Below are positions 34,048 to 44,636 of a stretch of DNA of 64,000 nt, piece by piece. This stretch comes from Ampullaceana balthica (Eukaryota; Mollusca; Gastropoda; Lymnaeidae), in contig CALYLW010001085.1 in the NCBI GenBank assembly GCA_944989445.1, forward strand, positions 62,001-126,000. Reading direction: 5' to 3'. The position numbers were made by a program, and so were the translations under genes. The notes under the pieces are model-generated. The model was given only the letters and a program-made list of their open reading frames with translations, was not told the origin of the DNA and did not search any database. Numbering within the stretch: the stretch's first letter is position 1; each line of letters opens with the position of its first letter.

Positions 34048-35100
34048 CTACAAAATTTCATCAAGCTCACTTTCCGGATGCAGCATATTCAAAAGAATAT
34101 CGCTGGTCAGTTCAATGAATTGGTTTAATTTCGATGGTAGTAAATTTAATGAGTTAATTTGTACAAGAAACTGACTAGAAACACACGAAAAACTCTGAAC
34201 GTTTAAATCACCAAAGTAGAAGTTAAATTGATCCTGAAGGGCTTGAATATGGTCAGAAATCAAATTTATCAACAGTTGTTTATTGATTTCAGAAGATACT
34301 GGCTTCTCGGTGAATTCGTACAGTTGATCAAACATGTGAAAGTTCCTCTATAATAAAATTATTTTACAAAAATCAAGCTTTTTCGTAAAGCAGTCACTTT
34401 GTCACTGAAAGTAATTAAATGTGTCTTCTTTCTTTGCAGAGATGAATTAAGTTTATAATTTCTTTAAAAATGTCAGTCAAGTAAGTCAGAACAGTAACAC
34501 ATAAGCCATCGTTCAACTTATAAACAAGCTTGAATTTTTTTCTCCAATAAACTCTCTCACAAGGTCACGTAATTCAAACATTCTGTTAAACAATTTCTCC
34601 TTGATAACCAGCGAACTTCAGTATGCATTAGTAGCTGTTTAAGATACATATTCGAACATAAGGAAGCAAAAACTCGAGAATTTAGTGGACGAACCTTGAT
34701 AGAATTAAAAACTTTTACAGCCTGATCTAAAATAGATTTGAGTCTGCGTTCATTTTTTACTCGCTAGAATTTTTCGATGAATCATAGAGTGCGTAAATGT
34801 TGCAGTTGGCACATTACCACGCATAAGTTCCCACAAGCCTGTTCGTTTTCAAGTCATTTCTGCAGCACCATCCGTTCAAACACCGACACACCAGGACCAA
34901 TCGATGCTATTGGCTGCCATATAGTTATCAAGGATAACAACAAGTTCAGCGCTAGTTGTCCACCCCGGACAAGTTTTGAAAAACACAAAAATATTTTCAT
35001 CTTCATCCATCCAGATATATCTGACATAATGCCATTAAAATAATTGAGATAGGCCGGAAACATCAGTCGATTCGTCAAATTGAATAGCAAATTGTCTACA
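34048..35100 (-). pseudogene. Composite hAT transposase remnant
   Basis: Fragments in several frames. The string FAIQFDESTDVS near 35090 is typical of hAT transposases of the ZBED5/SCAND3-like type. The 95-codon frame at 34335-34048 reads DLNVQSFSCVSSQFLVQINS, a poorly conserved downstream segment. Stops throughout. Confidence 0.65.
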
Positions 35101-35724
35101 ATCTTGCAGCCTTCAGATCAACTGCTGTTAAACGTCAAAGAAATAAGTCGTTGAATTGTATTGTTTGAAATGATGTTGTTGTCAGATGACAAGGCTGCGC
35201 CAAACATCTCTCAACACATATCTATAGTAGCAGACATTATCAGAGTTTCTGCAACACTGAGTGGCTTTTTGGCCTGTGCAACTCGTATGGTAACCAAAAA
35301 TGATGCTCTTAAAGTCTTTTCATTGACTTTGGTTGCCAGTTGTATGCAGGACATCTGACAGTCAAATGAATGTTTTAGTGCAGAAAGTATTCCAATGGTT
35401 ACTCCAAGCAGACATTAGGATTAGTTTTAAGATGTAGGTTTTGTCTATTGAATTGCAAAAAATTGCGAATATATTACACACTGTGGTCTGGATTAATCAT
35501 TTAAAATTACGCATATAAACCCAAAGCACAAATAATCTTCATCATACTGTCGTATGTCAATTCGTCTTTTTTTTCTCCCCCGGAACCCGCATTTTATTCA
35601 CACACAGATTGTGAGGATGAGTCCAAGTATTTATCATTTTTGTCCGTTTATTTCGGTTGTTTTATTTATTAAAAATGTATCCATGTGTTCAATCAATTTA
35701 ATTAGTTTATTAATATATAATTCT
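35004..35724. repeat. 721 bp duplicated segment, left copy
   Basis: Nearly identical to 40010-40730 (I noticed one 1 bp difference: GTCCGTTTATT versus GTCCTTTATT). It includes the hAT transposase motif. The last 212 bp (35513-35724) appear a third time at 39780-39990, on the other side of the Gypsy element. Confidence 0.9.
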
Positions 35725-35899
35725 TGAAGTGGATTGTGGTTTTATAATTCTAGATATACAATACAAGTGACGAAGAAGCCATGTTTCATGTTGCTTGTTT
35801 ATTATTCAACTTTACATGTAAGGGACATCACTCAACATAATAAAACTAATACAAGTCAAGAGAGTGAGTTCCCCTAAGAATAAAACTCAATATATTACA
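35725..35899 (-). mobile_element. Gypsy 3' LTR (175 bp)
   Basis: Read on the minus strand it starts TGTAATATATTGAG and ends CCACTTCA. By eye it is identical to 39605-39779. It is preceded by a polypurine tract AAGGGTAAAGGGA at 35900-35915 (minus strand). Confidence 0.9.
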
Positions 35900-38800
35900 T
35901 CCCTTTACCCTTAGTAAATACTAACATAATTTCCAGAGAATAAATGATAGTACATGTATCTTAAAACTACCTTTTTATTCTCTACTTTAACACATTAGAA
36001 TTTCCAAGCAATAATAAAAGAAATATTGAATTATCATTGCTATTCTATAAAGAAATGTATGAAACTGCATTTTGAATAATGATTCCTTTTCAATTAATAA
36101 CACCTCAAAAGTCAATACTAAACATTATATATATATGTAGGCCTATGCATTCCTTCTGAAATGTTAAACAATTTAATGAATCACTAAATATATTGTAACA
36201 TGAACATTATATGATTTGAATCCTTACAAACAAATGCAAAATATGCTACAACATAATTACAATACAAAACAATGATGTCAAAGTCCTCTTAACGTTTAAA
36301 CTCAAAGGTTTAACTTATCTGGGACTTTGATTGTCCTGTTTGACCTTCTTAGTGGCTGTTGATTTGGTGACTCAAGATTCTGACCATCTGGTCTCTCTAG
36401 CTCAGGGAGTCCAGGATCTAAATCCTTAATTCCAGAATTTACATTTTCTGACTCTAGAATACTTGGTTCACTCATATCAACAGACATTGGTTGTGGAACA
36501 AACTGAGTTGGTGTGAACCGGTCAGATCTGGTGGGATTGACAGATTCGCACTCATTATCTGCACAAGTTATTTTTAACTGGTCTGCATGTCTACGGACAA
36601 TAAGTCCATTATTTGTTTTTACTTTATAAGACACAGGTCCTGTACATTGAACAATTTGACCTGGCATCCATTTTTCCCCTCTCCCATAATTTCTCAGATA
36701 CACATTATCATTAACCCCAAACTCTCTCTCAATGGAGGTTTTGTCATGATTTAATTTTTGTGTATGTTGATGTTGGGAAACAGACTTTTGAACAGTTGGA
36801 TGTAGTAAGTCAAGGTGAGTTTTAATTTTTCTACCACACAGCAATTCACATGGTGCAACACCTGTTGTTATATGAGGAGTTGTGCGGTATTTGGCTAAGA
36901 ACCTGTTAACTCTTTCTCTGAGAGAAAATTTGTTACCCGTACCCATTTTTACCATAGCGGTTTTGAATATGCCTACCGCTCTTTCAGCCAAACCATTCCC
37001 TGCAGGATGATAGGGTGATGTGGTTATATGCTCAATACCATTTGCTAAACAAAATAGTTTAAACTCGTGAGCAGTGAAACTAGGCCCATTATCTGAAACA
37101 ATTTGATCAGGTAACCCATGAGTTGAAAATATTTCCTTAAGTTCTATAATGGTATCACTTGCAGTGATTGTGTTCATGATTTTAACTTCTAACCACTTAG
37201 AATGTGAATCAATAACAATTAAGAACATTTTGTTCATGAAGGGTCCTGCAAAATCTATATGGATACGTTTCCATGGTTCGATTGGCCAATCCCAGTTTTG
37301 CAAGGGTGCTGTAGCTGGTTGATTTGAATGTTGTGCACAGCTTGAACAAAGCTTTACATATTTTTCAATATCAGCATCCATATGTGGCCACCAGAACCAT
37401 GATCGTGCAAGACTCTTCATTTTGGAAGAACCAAGATGGGTATCATGTAAAGTTCTTAAAACTTCTTTTTGTAACATTTTGGGGATAATAACCCTTGACC
37501 CCCACAACACACATCCATCTTCTAGACTTAACTCTAATTTTCTTATTTTATATGGTTTTAAATCATCATTCACTGATTCTTCAGGCCAACCATTCTTACA
37601 GTACTCATATACTTTCATCAAGCACTCATCTTTTTGTGTTTCTCTCTTAACATCATTCACATTTATATTGGAGTTATCCATGATAGTGAAAAGAACAAAT
37701 ACATCTTCTGGTACATAGCTAAGGCATTGGTTTTTTAAAGGTAAACGACTAAGACCATCTGCACTATTCTGAACTCCAGGTTTGTATTTCAATTCATAAT
37801 TGTATGCGGCTAGTGTGATAGCCCACCTTTGCATCCTTGGTGAGGCATGCTCAGGCAGGGGTTTGTTTTCTCCAAACAAACCCAGTAATGGCTTATGATC
37901 TGTAAAGATGGTGAACTCTCTACCAAACAGAAACTTGTGAAATTTCTTAACACCAAAAATGATGCCTAAGCCTTCCCTATCTAACTGAGAATAATTTTTC
38001 TCAGCCTGGTTCAAAGATCTACTTGCAAAAGCAATGGGTCTGTCACCATTTTCATCTATGTGAGATAAAACTGCTCCTACACCATCTGGTGAAGCATCAC
38101 ATGTTAAGATAAGTCTTTTACCTGGGTCATAGTGATTTGTATCTTTAATGCTTATCTTCACTGTCCTATCATTTAGTAATCCTGAACTACCAAATACACT
38201 TTCATTTTCAGATACAACTTTATCTATTGAAGTAAAACTAGATTCACTTGCTTTGTCCATTGAAAATATACTCCCCCAGTCTAACTTAAGATCAACTAAC
38301 CAGTTCCTACCTAGTAATGGTGGTCCATTTCCTTCAACCACAAGAAGAGGAAGTTTAACACTTTGACCATTACAGCTTATATGAACTATACACTCTCCTA
38401 TCACTGGAACATTGTCACCTGTGTATGTTGTTAGGCACTTGTGACATGGTTGTAGAGGCACTGATCCTCCTGTGACAGCGTCAAAGTCCTTCTTTGTGAT
38501 GACGGTTAGAGATGCTCCAGTGTCAAGCTGGAAGATGATGCTCTTACCGTTGACACAAACTGGTACGTTGATGGGAGCATGACTTGTTGATTTCACAGAG
38601 AACAGGTGGAACTCCGGCTGCGGATCAGTTTGATCATTTTCACTGGTAGAGTGGTTCATTGGTTGGGTTAGGCTGTCTTGGTGACAGTTAACATAGTGCT
38701 GCCTTTGGTTGCGGTACTGTCCTGACTGGCTAGATCTAGCAACAGACGAAGACTTTGAAAAGCAGGCCTTGGCAATGTGACCTTGCTTACTGCACTTATA

Positions 38801-39604
38801 GCAAGTTGCTAACTTGAATTTGCACTGATGAGATGCATGGGGACCGTTGCATCGATGGCATTTTTGACAATTCTTACTAGATTTAGATCTAGGTTTTGAA
38901 TTTGCAGGCTGTTTAGCATAAGTTGAACTGCTCTGATGGGGTTGGTGTTTGTTGACTGACCTGCTGTCTACTGCATGGATCTCTGAAGGCGCCAGCGATC
39001 TGGCCGCATCGGATGACTGCTGGAATGAAGTAGCAAGTTGTATTGCTTTTTCCAATGTCAGATCTGTCTCGAGAAGTAACTTTCTCTGCACATCAGGGCT
39101 GTTCACACCGGTGACAAACTTTTCACATAGTCTGTCGAACAGGGTGTCGCCGAATTCACAGAATTCACTTAGATGACGTAGTGCTGCAACATATTCCGAT
39201 ATAGACTCGTTTGGTTGACGAGTCCTACCGTCAAATCTGGCTCGACACAGGAACTTTGGTGGTGCAGGCGCATGGTGATTTGTGAGAAGTTTGCTCAGCT
39301 CGTTAAAGCTCTTGGTAGCTGGACTAGATGGTGCACATAAGTCCTTTAATAGCCTAAATTGTTGAGGCCCTATGACTGTTAACAAAACAGCTCTCTTTTT
39401 GGCTTCTATCGTCACGTCGTTAGCTTCAAGGTAGAAACTTAACCTATCTAAATAATCATGTATGGTTTCTTCATTAGAATTAAATTCGTTTATCTGACCA
39501 TACAGAGCCATTATCCTAAAAATACTTAGCAAATATGCTCTAGCAAGCTTCTTCTTACGTAAGCATGTGCTCTTTTTTAGTGGATGATTAATCCTCGTCG
39601 CCAA
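35900..39604 (-). mobile_element. Gypsy (Mag/SURL-like) retrotransposon internal region
   Basis: Lies between two identical 175 bp LTRs. A putative primer-binding site TTGGCGACGAGGATTAA follows the 5' LTR (39604 downward). One open gag-pol frame fills most of it. The Gag type and order protease, RNase H, integrase fit the Mag-like branch of Gypsy. Total element 35725-39779, 4055 bp, short because RT is deleted. Confidence 0.9.
36302..39511 (-). CDS. Gypsy gag-pol polyprotein lacking reverse transcriptase
   Basis: About 1069 codons from MALYGQINEF at 39511; the open frame runs further up to 39646 but that part lies in the LTR. In the longer 1114-residue numbering: Gag capsid 46-230, two zinc knuckles (CHRCNGPHASHQC, CYKCSKQGHIAKAC) about 258-292, aspartic protease LDTGASLTVIT about 375, RNase H (LTCDASPDGVGAVL, DREGLG, TDHKPL) from about 516. 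The integrase has an HHCC finger about 740-775 and D,D35E residues in IDFAGPF, VSDNGPSF and LAERAV (about 797, 852, 888). Between KISIKDT and HYDPGKR (about 38130-38150) the whole RT core, normally about 300 residues with YLDD, is absent, yet the frame is kept. It cannot copy itself without another source of RT. Confidence 0.92.
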   Translation of the reverse strand: MALYGQINEFNSNEETIHDYLDRLSFYLEANDVTIEAKKRAVLLTVIGPQQFRLLKDLCAPSSPATKSFNELSKLLTNHHAPAPPKFLCRARFDGRTRQPNESISEYVAALRHLSEFCEFGDTLFDRLCEKFVTGVNSPDVQRKLLLETDLTLEKAIQLATSFQQSSDAARSLAPSEIHAVDSRSVNKHQPHQSSSTYAKQPANSKPRSKSSKNCQKCHRCNGPHASHQCKFKLATCYKCSKQGHIAKACFSKSSSVARSSQSGQYRNQRQHYVNCHQDSLTQPMNHSTSENDQTDPQPEFHLFSVKSTSHAPINVPVCVNGKSIIFQLDTGASLTVITKKDFDAVTGGSVPLQPCHKCLTTYTGDNVPVIGECIVHISCNGQSVKLPLLVVEGNGPPLLGRNWLVDLKLDWGSIFSMDKASESSFTSIDKVVSENESVFGSSGLLNDRTVKISIKDTNHYDPGKRLILTCDASPDGVGAVLSHIDENGDRPIAFASRSLNQAEKNYSQLDREGLGIIFGVKKFHKFLFGREFTIFTDHKPLLGLFGENKPLPEHASPRMQRWAITLAAYNYELKYKPGVQNSADGLSRLPLKNQCLSYVPEDVFVLFTIMDNSNINVNDVKRETQKDECLMKVYEYCKNGWPEESVNDDLKPYKIRKLELSLEDGCVLWGSRVIIPKMLQKEVLRTLHDTHLGSSKMKSLARSWFWWPHMDADIEKYVKLCSSCAQHSNQPATAPLQNWDWPIEPWKRIHIDFAGPFMNKMFLIVIDSHSKWLEVKIMNTITASDTIIELKEIFSTHGLPDQIVSDNGPSFTAHEFKLFCLANGIEHITTSPYHPAGNGLAERAVGIFKTAMVKMGTGNKFSLRERVNRFLAKYRTTPHITTGVAPCELLCGRKIKTHLDLLHPTVQKSVSQHQHTQKLNHDKTSIEREFGVNDNVYLRNYGRGEKWMPGQIVQCTGPVSYKVKTNNGLIVRRHADQLKITCADNECESVNPTRSDRFTPTQFVPQPMSVDMSEPSILESENVNSGIKDLDPGLPELERPDGQNLESPNQQPLRRSNRTIKVPDKLNL

Positions 39605-39779
39605 TGAAGTGGATTGTGGTTTTATAATTCTAGATATACAATACAAGTGACGAAGAAGCCATGTTTCATGTTGCTTGTTTATTATTCAACTTTACATGTA
39701 AGGGACATCACTCAACATAATAAAACTAATACAAGTCAAGAGAGTGAGTTCCCCTAAGAATAAAACTCAATATATTACA
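39605..39779 (-). mobile_element. Gypsy 5' LTR (175 bp)
   Basis: Identical in appearance to 35725-35899. Identity of the two LTRs implies recent insertion or recent gene conversion. The outside flank (39780 on) is the 212 bp repeat, not a 4-6 bp target duplication. Confidence 0.9.
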
Positions 39780-39990
39780 TATAAACCCAAAGCACAAATA
39801 ATCTTCATCATACTGTCGTATGTCAATTCGTCTTTTTTTTCTCCCCCGGAACCCGCATTTTATTCACACACAGATTGTGAGGATGAGTCCAAGTATTTAT
39901 CATTTTTGTCCTTTATTTCGGTTGTTTTATTTATTAAAAATGTATCCATGTGTTCAATCAATTTAATTAGTTTATTAATATATAATTCTA
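39780..39990. repeat. 212 bp repeat, copy right of the Gypsy element
   Basis: TATAAACCCAAAGCAC through TTAATATATAATTCT, matching 35513-35724 and 40520-40730. It is followed by a short TATTATATTATA run and then the second 721 bp unit. Confidence 0.9.
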
Positions 39991-40009
39991 ATATTATATT
40001 ATATTATAA

Positions 40010-40730
40010 CATCCATCCAGATATATCTGACATAATGCCATTAAAATAATTGAGATAGGCCGGAAACATCAGTCGATTCGTCAAATTGAATAGCAAATTG
40101 TCTACAATCTTGCAGCCTTCAGATCAACTGCTGTTAAACGTCAAAGAAATAAGTCGTTGAATTGTATTGTTTGAAATGATGTTGTTGTCAGATGACAAGG
40201 CTGCGCCAAACATCTCTCAACACATATCTATAGTAGCAGACATTATCAGAGTTTCTGCAACACTGAGTGGCTTTTTGGCCTGTGCAACTCGTATGGTAAC
40301 CAAAAATGATGCTCTTAAAGTCTTTTCATTGACTTTGGTTGCCAGTTGTATGCAGGACATCTGACAGTCAAATGAATGTTTTAGTGCAGAAAGTATTCCA
40401 ATGGTTACTCCAAGCAGACATTAGGATTAGTTTTAAGATGTAGGTTTTGTCTATTGAATTGCAAAAAATTGCGAATATATTACACACTGTGGTCTGGATT
40501 AATCATTTAAAATTACGCATATAAACCCAAAGCACAAATAATCTTCATCATACTGTCGTATGTCAATTCGTCTTTTTTTTCTCCCCCGGAACCCGCATTT
40601 TATTCACACACAGATTGTGAGGATGAGTCCAAGTATTTATCATTTTTGTCCTTTATTTCGGTTGTTTTATTTATTAAAAATGTATCCATGTGTTCAATCA
40701 ATTTAATTAGTTTATTAATATATAATTCTA
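40010..40730. repeat. 721 bp duplicated segment, right copy
   Basis: Begins CATCCATCCAGATATATCTG as at 35004 and ends ATATATAATTCT. It continues with TAATATTAATTTTAAGC, which is probably the uninterrupted hAT sequence. Confidence 0.9.
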
Positions 40731-40780
40731 ATATTAATTTTAAGCTAATTTACTAATCACTTTCAAAATATTATTATAAC

Positions 40781-43358
40781 CAGTGGCGTAGCTAGAACTT
40801 TTGCCGCCTGGGGCGGTCTCCAATTTGCCGCCCTTTTTAGGGGCCGTCCATAAATGACGTCACGCACCTGGGGGGGGGGAGTCACAGGTTTGTGACGATG
40901 TGTGACGAAGGGCGGAGGTGTTTAAGAAATATGAGGTCACGTCAAAACGCGCAACTTTAAATAAATTTCCACTTAAATATTTGATTACTGACACTTTATT
41001 TAATGACGTTTATGTGAAACGCGTGTTACGATATTAGAATGCAGCCTTACACTAAAAACATACTTATATGGCAAAAATTTAATTTGAAACATGTTCATTT
41101 TCAAACAGAAAATACGCTTTGTGACGTCTTATTGAAGAAGGAGTCTAAGTTTTTGTGACGACGTGTGACGAGGGGAGAGGGGGTGAAAAAAAAGCCAAAA
41201 TAGCGTGCTTCATTTATGGACGGCCACTTAGTTGATTACATTATGGTTTTTAAAAATTAATGAACGTGAATACATAATTGTAATTGAAACGAAGTAAATG
41301 TGGGGAAAATGTTTACCATTGCTTGCCATATTTATGTAAGCAGTAATAAAAGAGGCCGCATAAGATTGTATACCTATAAATACACATTTATAAAAATACA
41401 AGATACTTTTTTTAAAGGCCACAAGAAAGTTACTGAGCTCGCAGGTCCCCTCCCTCTTCAATGAGACAAAACATATTCTAAATTTAAACCCCCAAAAAAC
41501 ATTACCAATTACTATTACTATTCTTTTATGTTGTATTTATAAATAAATGATATTTTTACAAACAAAGAAATTGACATTGGGGCAGTTGCCAAGGGTGCCG
41601 GCCTACGCCAGTTCAAAAGGGTGCCGCAAAATCTCTAATTTTTAAATTTTTATTTAAATAAAAGGCGCTAAAAATAAATTTGGCAAGGGGATCAAAAACC
41701 CAGTTACGCCTCTGTACATTAGTATGTAAACATATTTATACATTTACTTTCCTAACTTTCATAATAGAAAAATCGTGTATTACGCTATCAAAATTAAATT
41801 TTTTTGTAATATCTTGTTCTATGGACAGTATTGCAAGATTTTTTTTCTTTAATTACTCATTGTTGAACGAAGATAATTTTTTATCAACTTCAGTTTGGAG
41901 AAGCTCCTTTCACAACTTGCGACACTGATAGCAATAGTTGAAATAATTCATAGCAAATTTACAATGTTGGGTACAGAATTTCCCAATCTGTACTGTTGAA
42001 TAAATTTTAATAGATCAAAGGTGCCTTTCCCCCCGTTTTTCTAACATAATGCCTCTTCTTGTAGTGTAGGTACATCCATAAAAACCTGGATCCTTTTTCT
42101 TTCCATATTGAACTGTCAATGTCAATAAAGTAATTTATTTGATGTTCAAATGCTTCATTTAGTAGGTTACATGGTATTATATACGAATATTTTCTTGCAA
42201 TGAAATGCAACTCATCAAAGCGTTATTTTCTTTTCCTTTAAAATTCCATCCATGGATAAAAACATTTCTCGTTGTACTTCTTGTTTTAAAGATATAACCA
42301 CGTCTTCTGAATTTCCCTTACTCATATTTTTCTCCTTCTAACTAGGCGTTCAGTTGATATCTCCATCTCTTCACAAATTGTTTGGCTGATATAACAGCAT
42401 TTTGTATTAGCACATCTCTTTGTTCCATACAATGGCTTGCATTAAATTAAAAAAAATTACGGGTTCCCATGCCATAAATTGAGATAACATAGAAGAGAAA
42501 AATATTGCATAGAATTGAGTAAAATTCCAGCATCTGATCTCGTTTTCCTAGTTACTTCTTCAGATGTCAATTTTCCAAGACGCTTGAAAGTTTAAAATAT
42601 GTCTTTTTCGAAATTATTATGCATATTGTGGTGTTTATTAAGAGAGAAATTTGAATATTTACATATTCTTATCATAAATCTTAATAATATTCCATAAAAT
42701 AGATGAATTCAAATTATTTACACATTACTATTACTTTAATTGGATATGCGTAACATGCTTAATGAATAACAGTATTATAATGAAAAACACAAATTATGAG
42801 TGCTATTTTAATGCAATAAAAACAAAATAAATTTAATTTTTTAATAACTTACCTATCAATAATTTTCTGAAAACTTAAACGGTAATATAAATTACTACTT
42901 GCAAGTTAAACACAATATTTGAACCACCATGCCTTGTAAGTACTTGTTCGCGCATCATTCTGCGAAGTTGAAATTCCACGACAAACAGTCGTGGCGATAT
43001 TAATAGCACACATTATTCGGCCCAGCCGTGTTGTGTTTTTTGGGTAGTTTTCTTACAAAATCGTCATCTGTGACTTATACCGTTTAGTTTTCCAAAAAAA
43101 TGGATACGTTTTTTGAGTGATTAAACATTTTTGAACGGCTTTGCGTTAGCAATAATATCCACTATGTAATCAAACAAATGTTGTGCGAATCCGTTAAATA
43201 AGACTAGAAATTGCGAATATTTTTTTCACCTTGGTTTTCCCCCTTCAAAAGAAAAAGGGCGGTTTGTACTTTTCAAATGCCCACAAATGCCGCCCCTAAA
43301 TGAGTGCCGCCTGGGGCGGACCGCCCCCACCGCCGCCCCCCCCCTAGATACGCCACTG
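40781..43358 (-). mobile_element. hAT3 transposon inside the composite hAT
   Basis: Ends CAGTGGCGTAGCTAG (40781) and CTAGATACGCCACTG (to 43358), flanked by ATTATAAC and AATATAAC (7 of 8). The minus strand near 41930-41810 reads VASCERSFSKLKLIKNYLRS, the hATC dimerisation motif. The rest of the transposase is too decayed to follow, though 42210-42007 may belong to it. A 208 bp MITE with the same ends is at 59021-59228. Confidence 0.85.
40840..41227. mobile_element. Harbinger-like MITE inside hAT3
   Basis: Ends GGGGCCGTCCATAAATGA and TCATTTATGGACGGCCAC, with TTA on both sides (40837-40839 and 41228-41230). The GTCCATAAATGACGTCACGC type of end and a 3 bp TTA duplication are Harbinger features. 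No coding region. Confidence 0.85.
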
Positions 43359-43581
43359 AATATAACTACTATTACTATAGTTTTCTATGATCTAGTGTGA
43401 TGTCATGTGATTTACAACATAGCAAAATTGAAAGATAGACTCAAAACATATTATTGTTTTGGCGCTATGCTCTCGCCATCGAGTGATGAAAATTAATGAA
43501 AATATTTAAAATGTGACAATATTTATACCTTTACGTGTTCTTATTTTTTTAAAAATAAAGTTGAGAAACACTGTCCTAGTC

Positions 43582-44636
43582 CATCGCCGTGAGAGATCAT
43601 GGCTTCTACATCAACAGTAAATTCAAAATGAGTCACTATAATATATTAGTTCAGTGGTCAGTGCTTGTTTCTGTCCCCTACGTGTCATTTTTCAACTTAA
43701 GCTTCTTTCTTATTCCAGTAAAAAAAAATTAAGAGAATTAAGTGAATTATCACCATAAAATTTTACAAGGAAATAATATTTTAAATTTGCAAAATTATCT
43801 TTGTAAATAATCTGACTAACTGCATCATTTAACTTAACGACATAATATTTAAAATCTGCCTGATTTTGTTAAAAAAATAACTCAGTATTCTCCTACTCTT
43901 CACTAACACTGTAACTAGCATTCAAATGTTCAAAGTTAAAAAACTAGAATTTTGAATGCATAGAGTATAGAGCTAACGCATAGCACAAAAGAGTAAATAG
44001 TTTCTTTGTGCGGTCAGCACTCAATATTGATTTTTCTGTCGGTAAGTAGTACCAGCTTATAATATAAATTGGATGATTGATTTCTTTGATTTATCGATAT
44101 TTAAATTCATTAATGTATTAGATCTTAAAAAATATACTCTAAAATAAAGTTATTTTTATTATGCCAAAATCCACGGTTCTCTCGTCACAGCAATATGGTA
44201 GGACGTAAAAATGGGTAGGACTAAAAATCGCCCGGGGTTGAAGTGTCCGACCACCGACGAGAATATGGTGGGACGTAAATTTGTGATGGTGATATATTGT
44301 GTTCAATGAAATGAAAAAAACTTCATTGATTTAACAAAACGTTACTTTAATAACAACAAGAATATTGGCTCGTAACATGATTGTTGTTACAAGAGAGAAT
44401 CTCTACTATGAATATAAAAATTAAAGTTAAATTATATGATACTTGTCTTTAATCGAAATGTTTAACGCTAAAAGTGGTGTTCACAAAATAATTTGACTTT
44501 ATCTTTTGAGATAGAATTTAATTACGATTTTATTGTGTATTCTCCTATGATGTCATCGCCACACCTTTTACGTACATTTATTTAACTACATTTTTCACAA
44601 AGAATTGTGCTAAAAACTTCAAAATATGTAGTATAT
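43582..44636. other. Intergenic, nothing recognised
   Basis: AT-rich DNA between two hAT elements. A pair GGTAGGACGTAAA and GGTGGGACGTAAA occurs about 70 bp apart near 44210-44280; meaning unknown. Confidence 0.5.

Larger units (their letters stand above)
33474..43573 (-). mobile_element. 10.1 kb composite hAT carrying other elements
   Basis: Ends CAGTGGTTCTCAACCTTTT (33474) and AAAGTTGAGAAACACTG (to 43573), flanked by perfect TCCTAGTC at 33466-33473 and 43574-43581. Inside are a duplicated segment, a Gypsy retrotransposon and hAT3 with its MITE. Its own transposase is a minus-strand remnant: 34335-34048 (ending PESELDEIL) and about 35095-34960 (FAIQFDESTDVSGLSQLF, containing the catalytic Asp motif). 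Confidence 0.88.

Noticed and set aside
35161..35358. 65-codon plus frame repeated identically at 40167-40364 as a conserved gene
   Set aside because: Identity is due to the 721 bp DNA duplication, and it is antisense to a hAT transposase remnant.
39512..39646. Upstream extension of the Gypsy frame
   Set aside because: It runs into the LTR and primer-binding region; the Gag-like start is MALYGQ at 39511.
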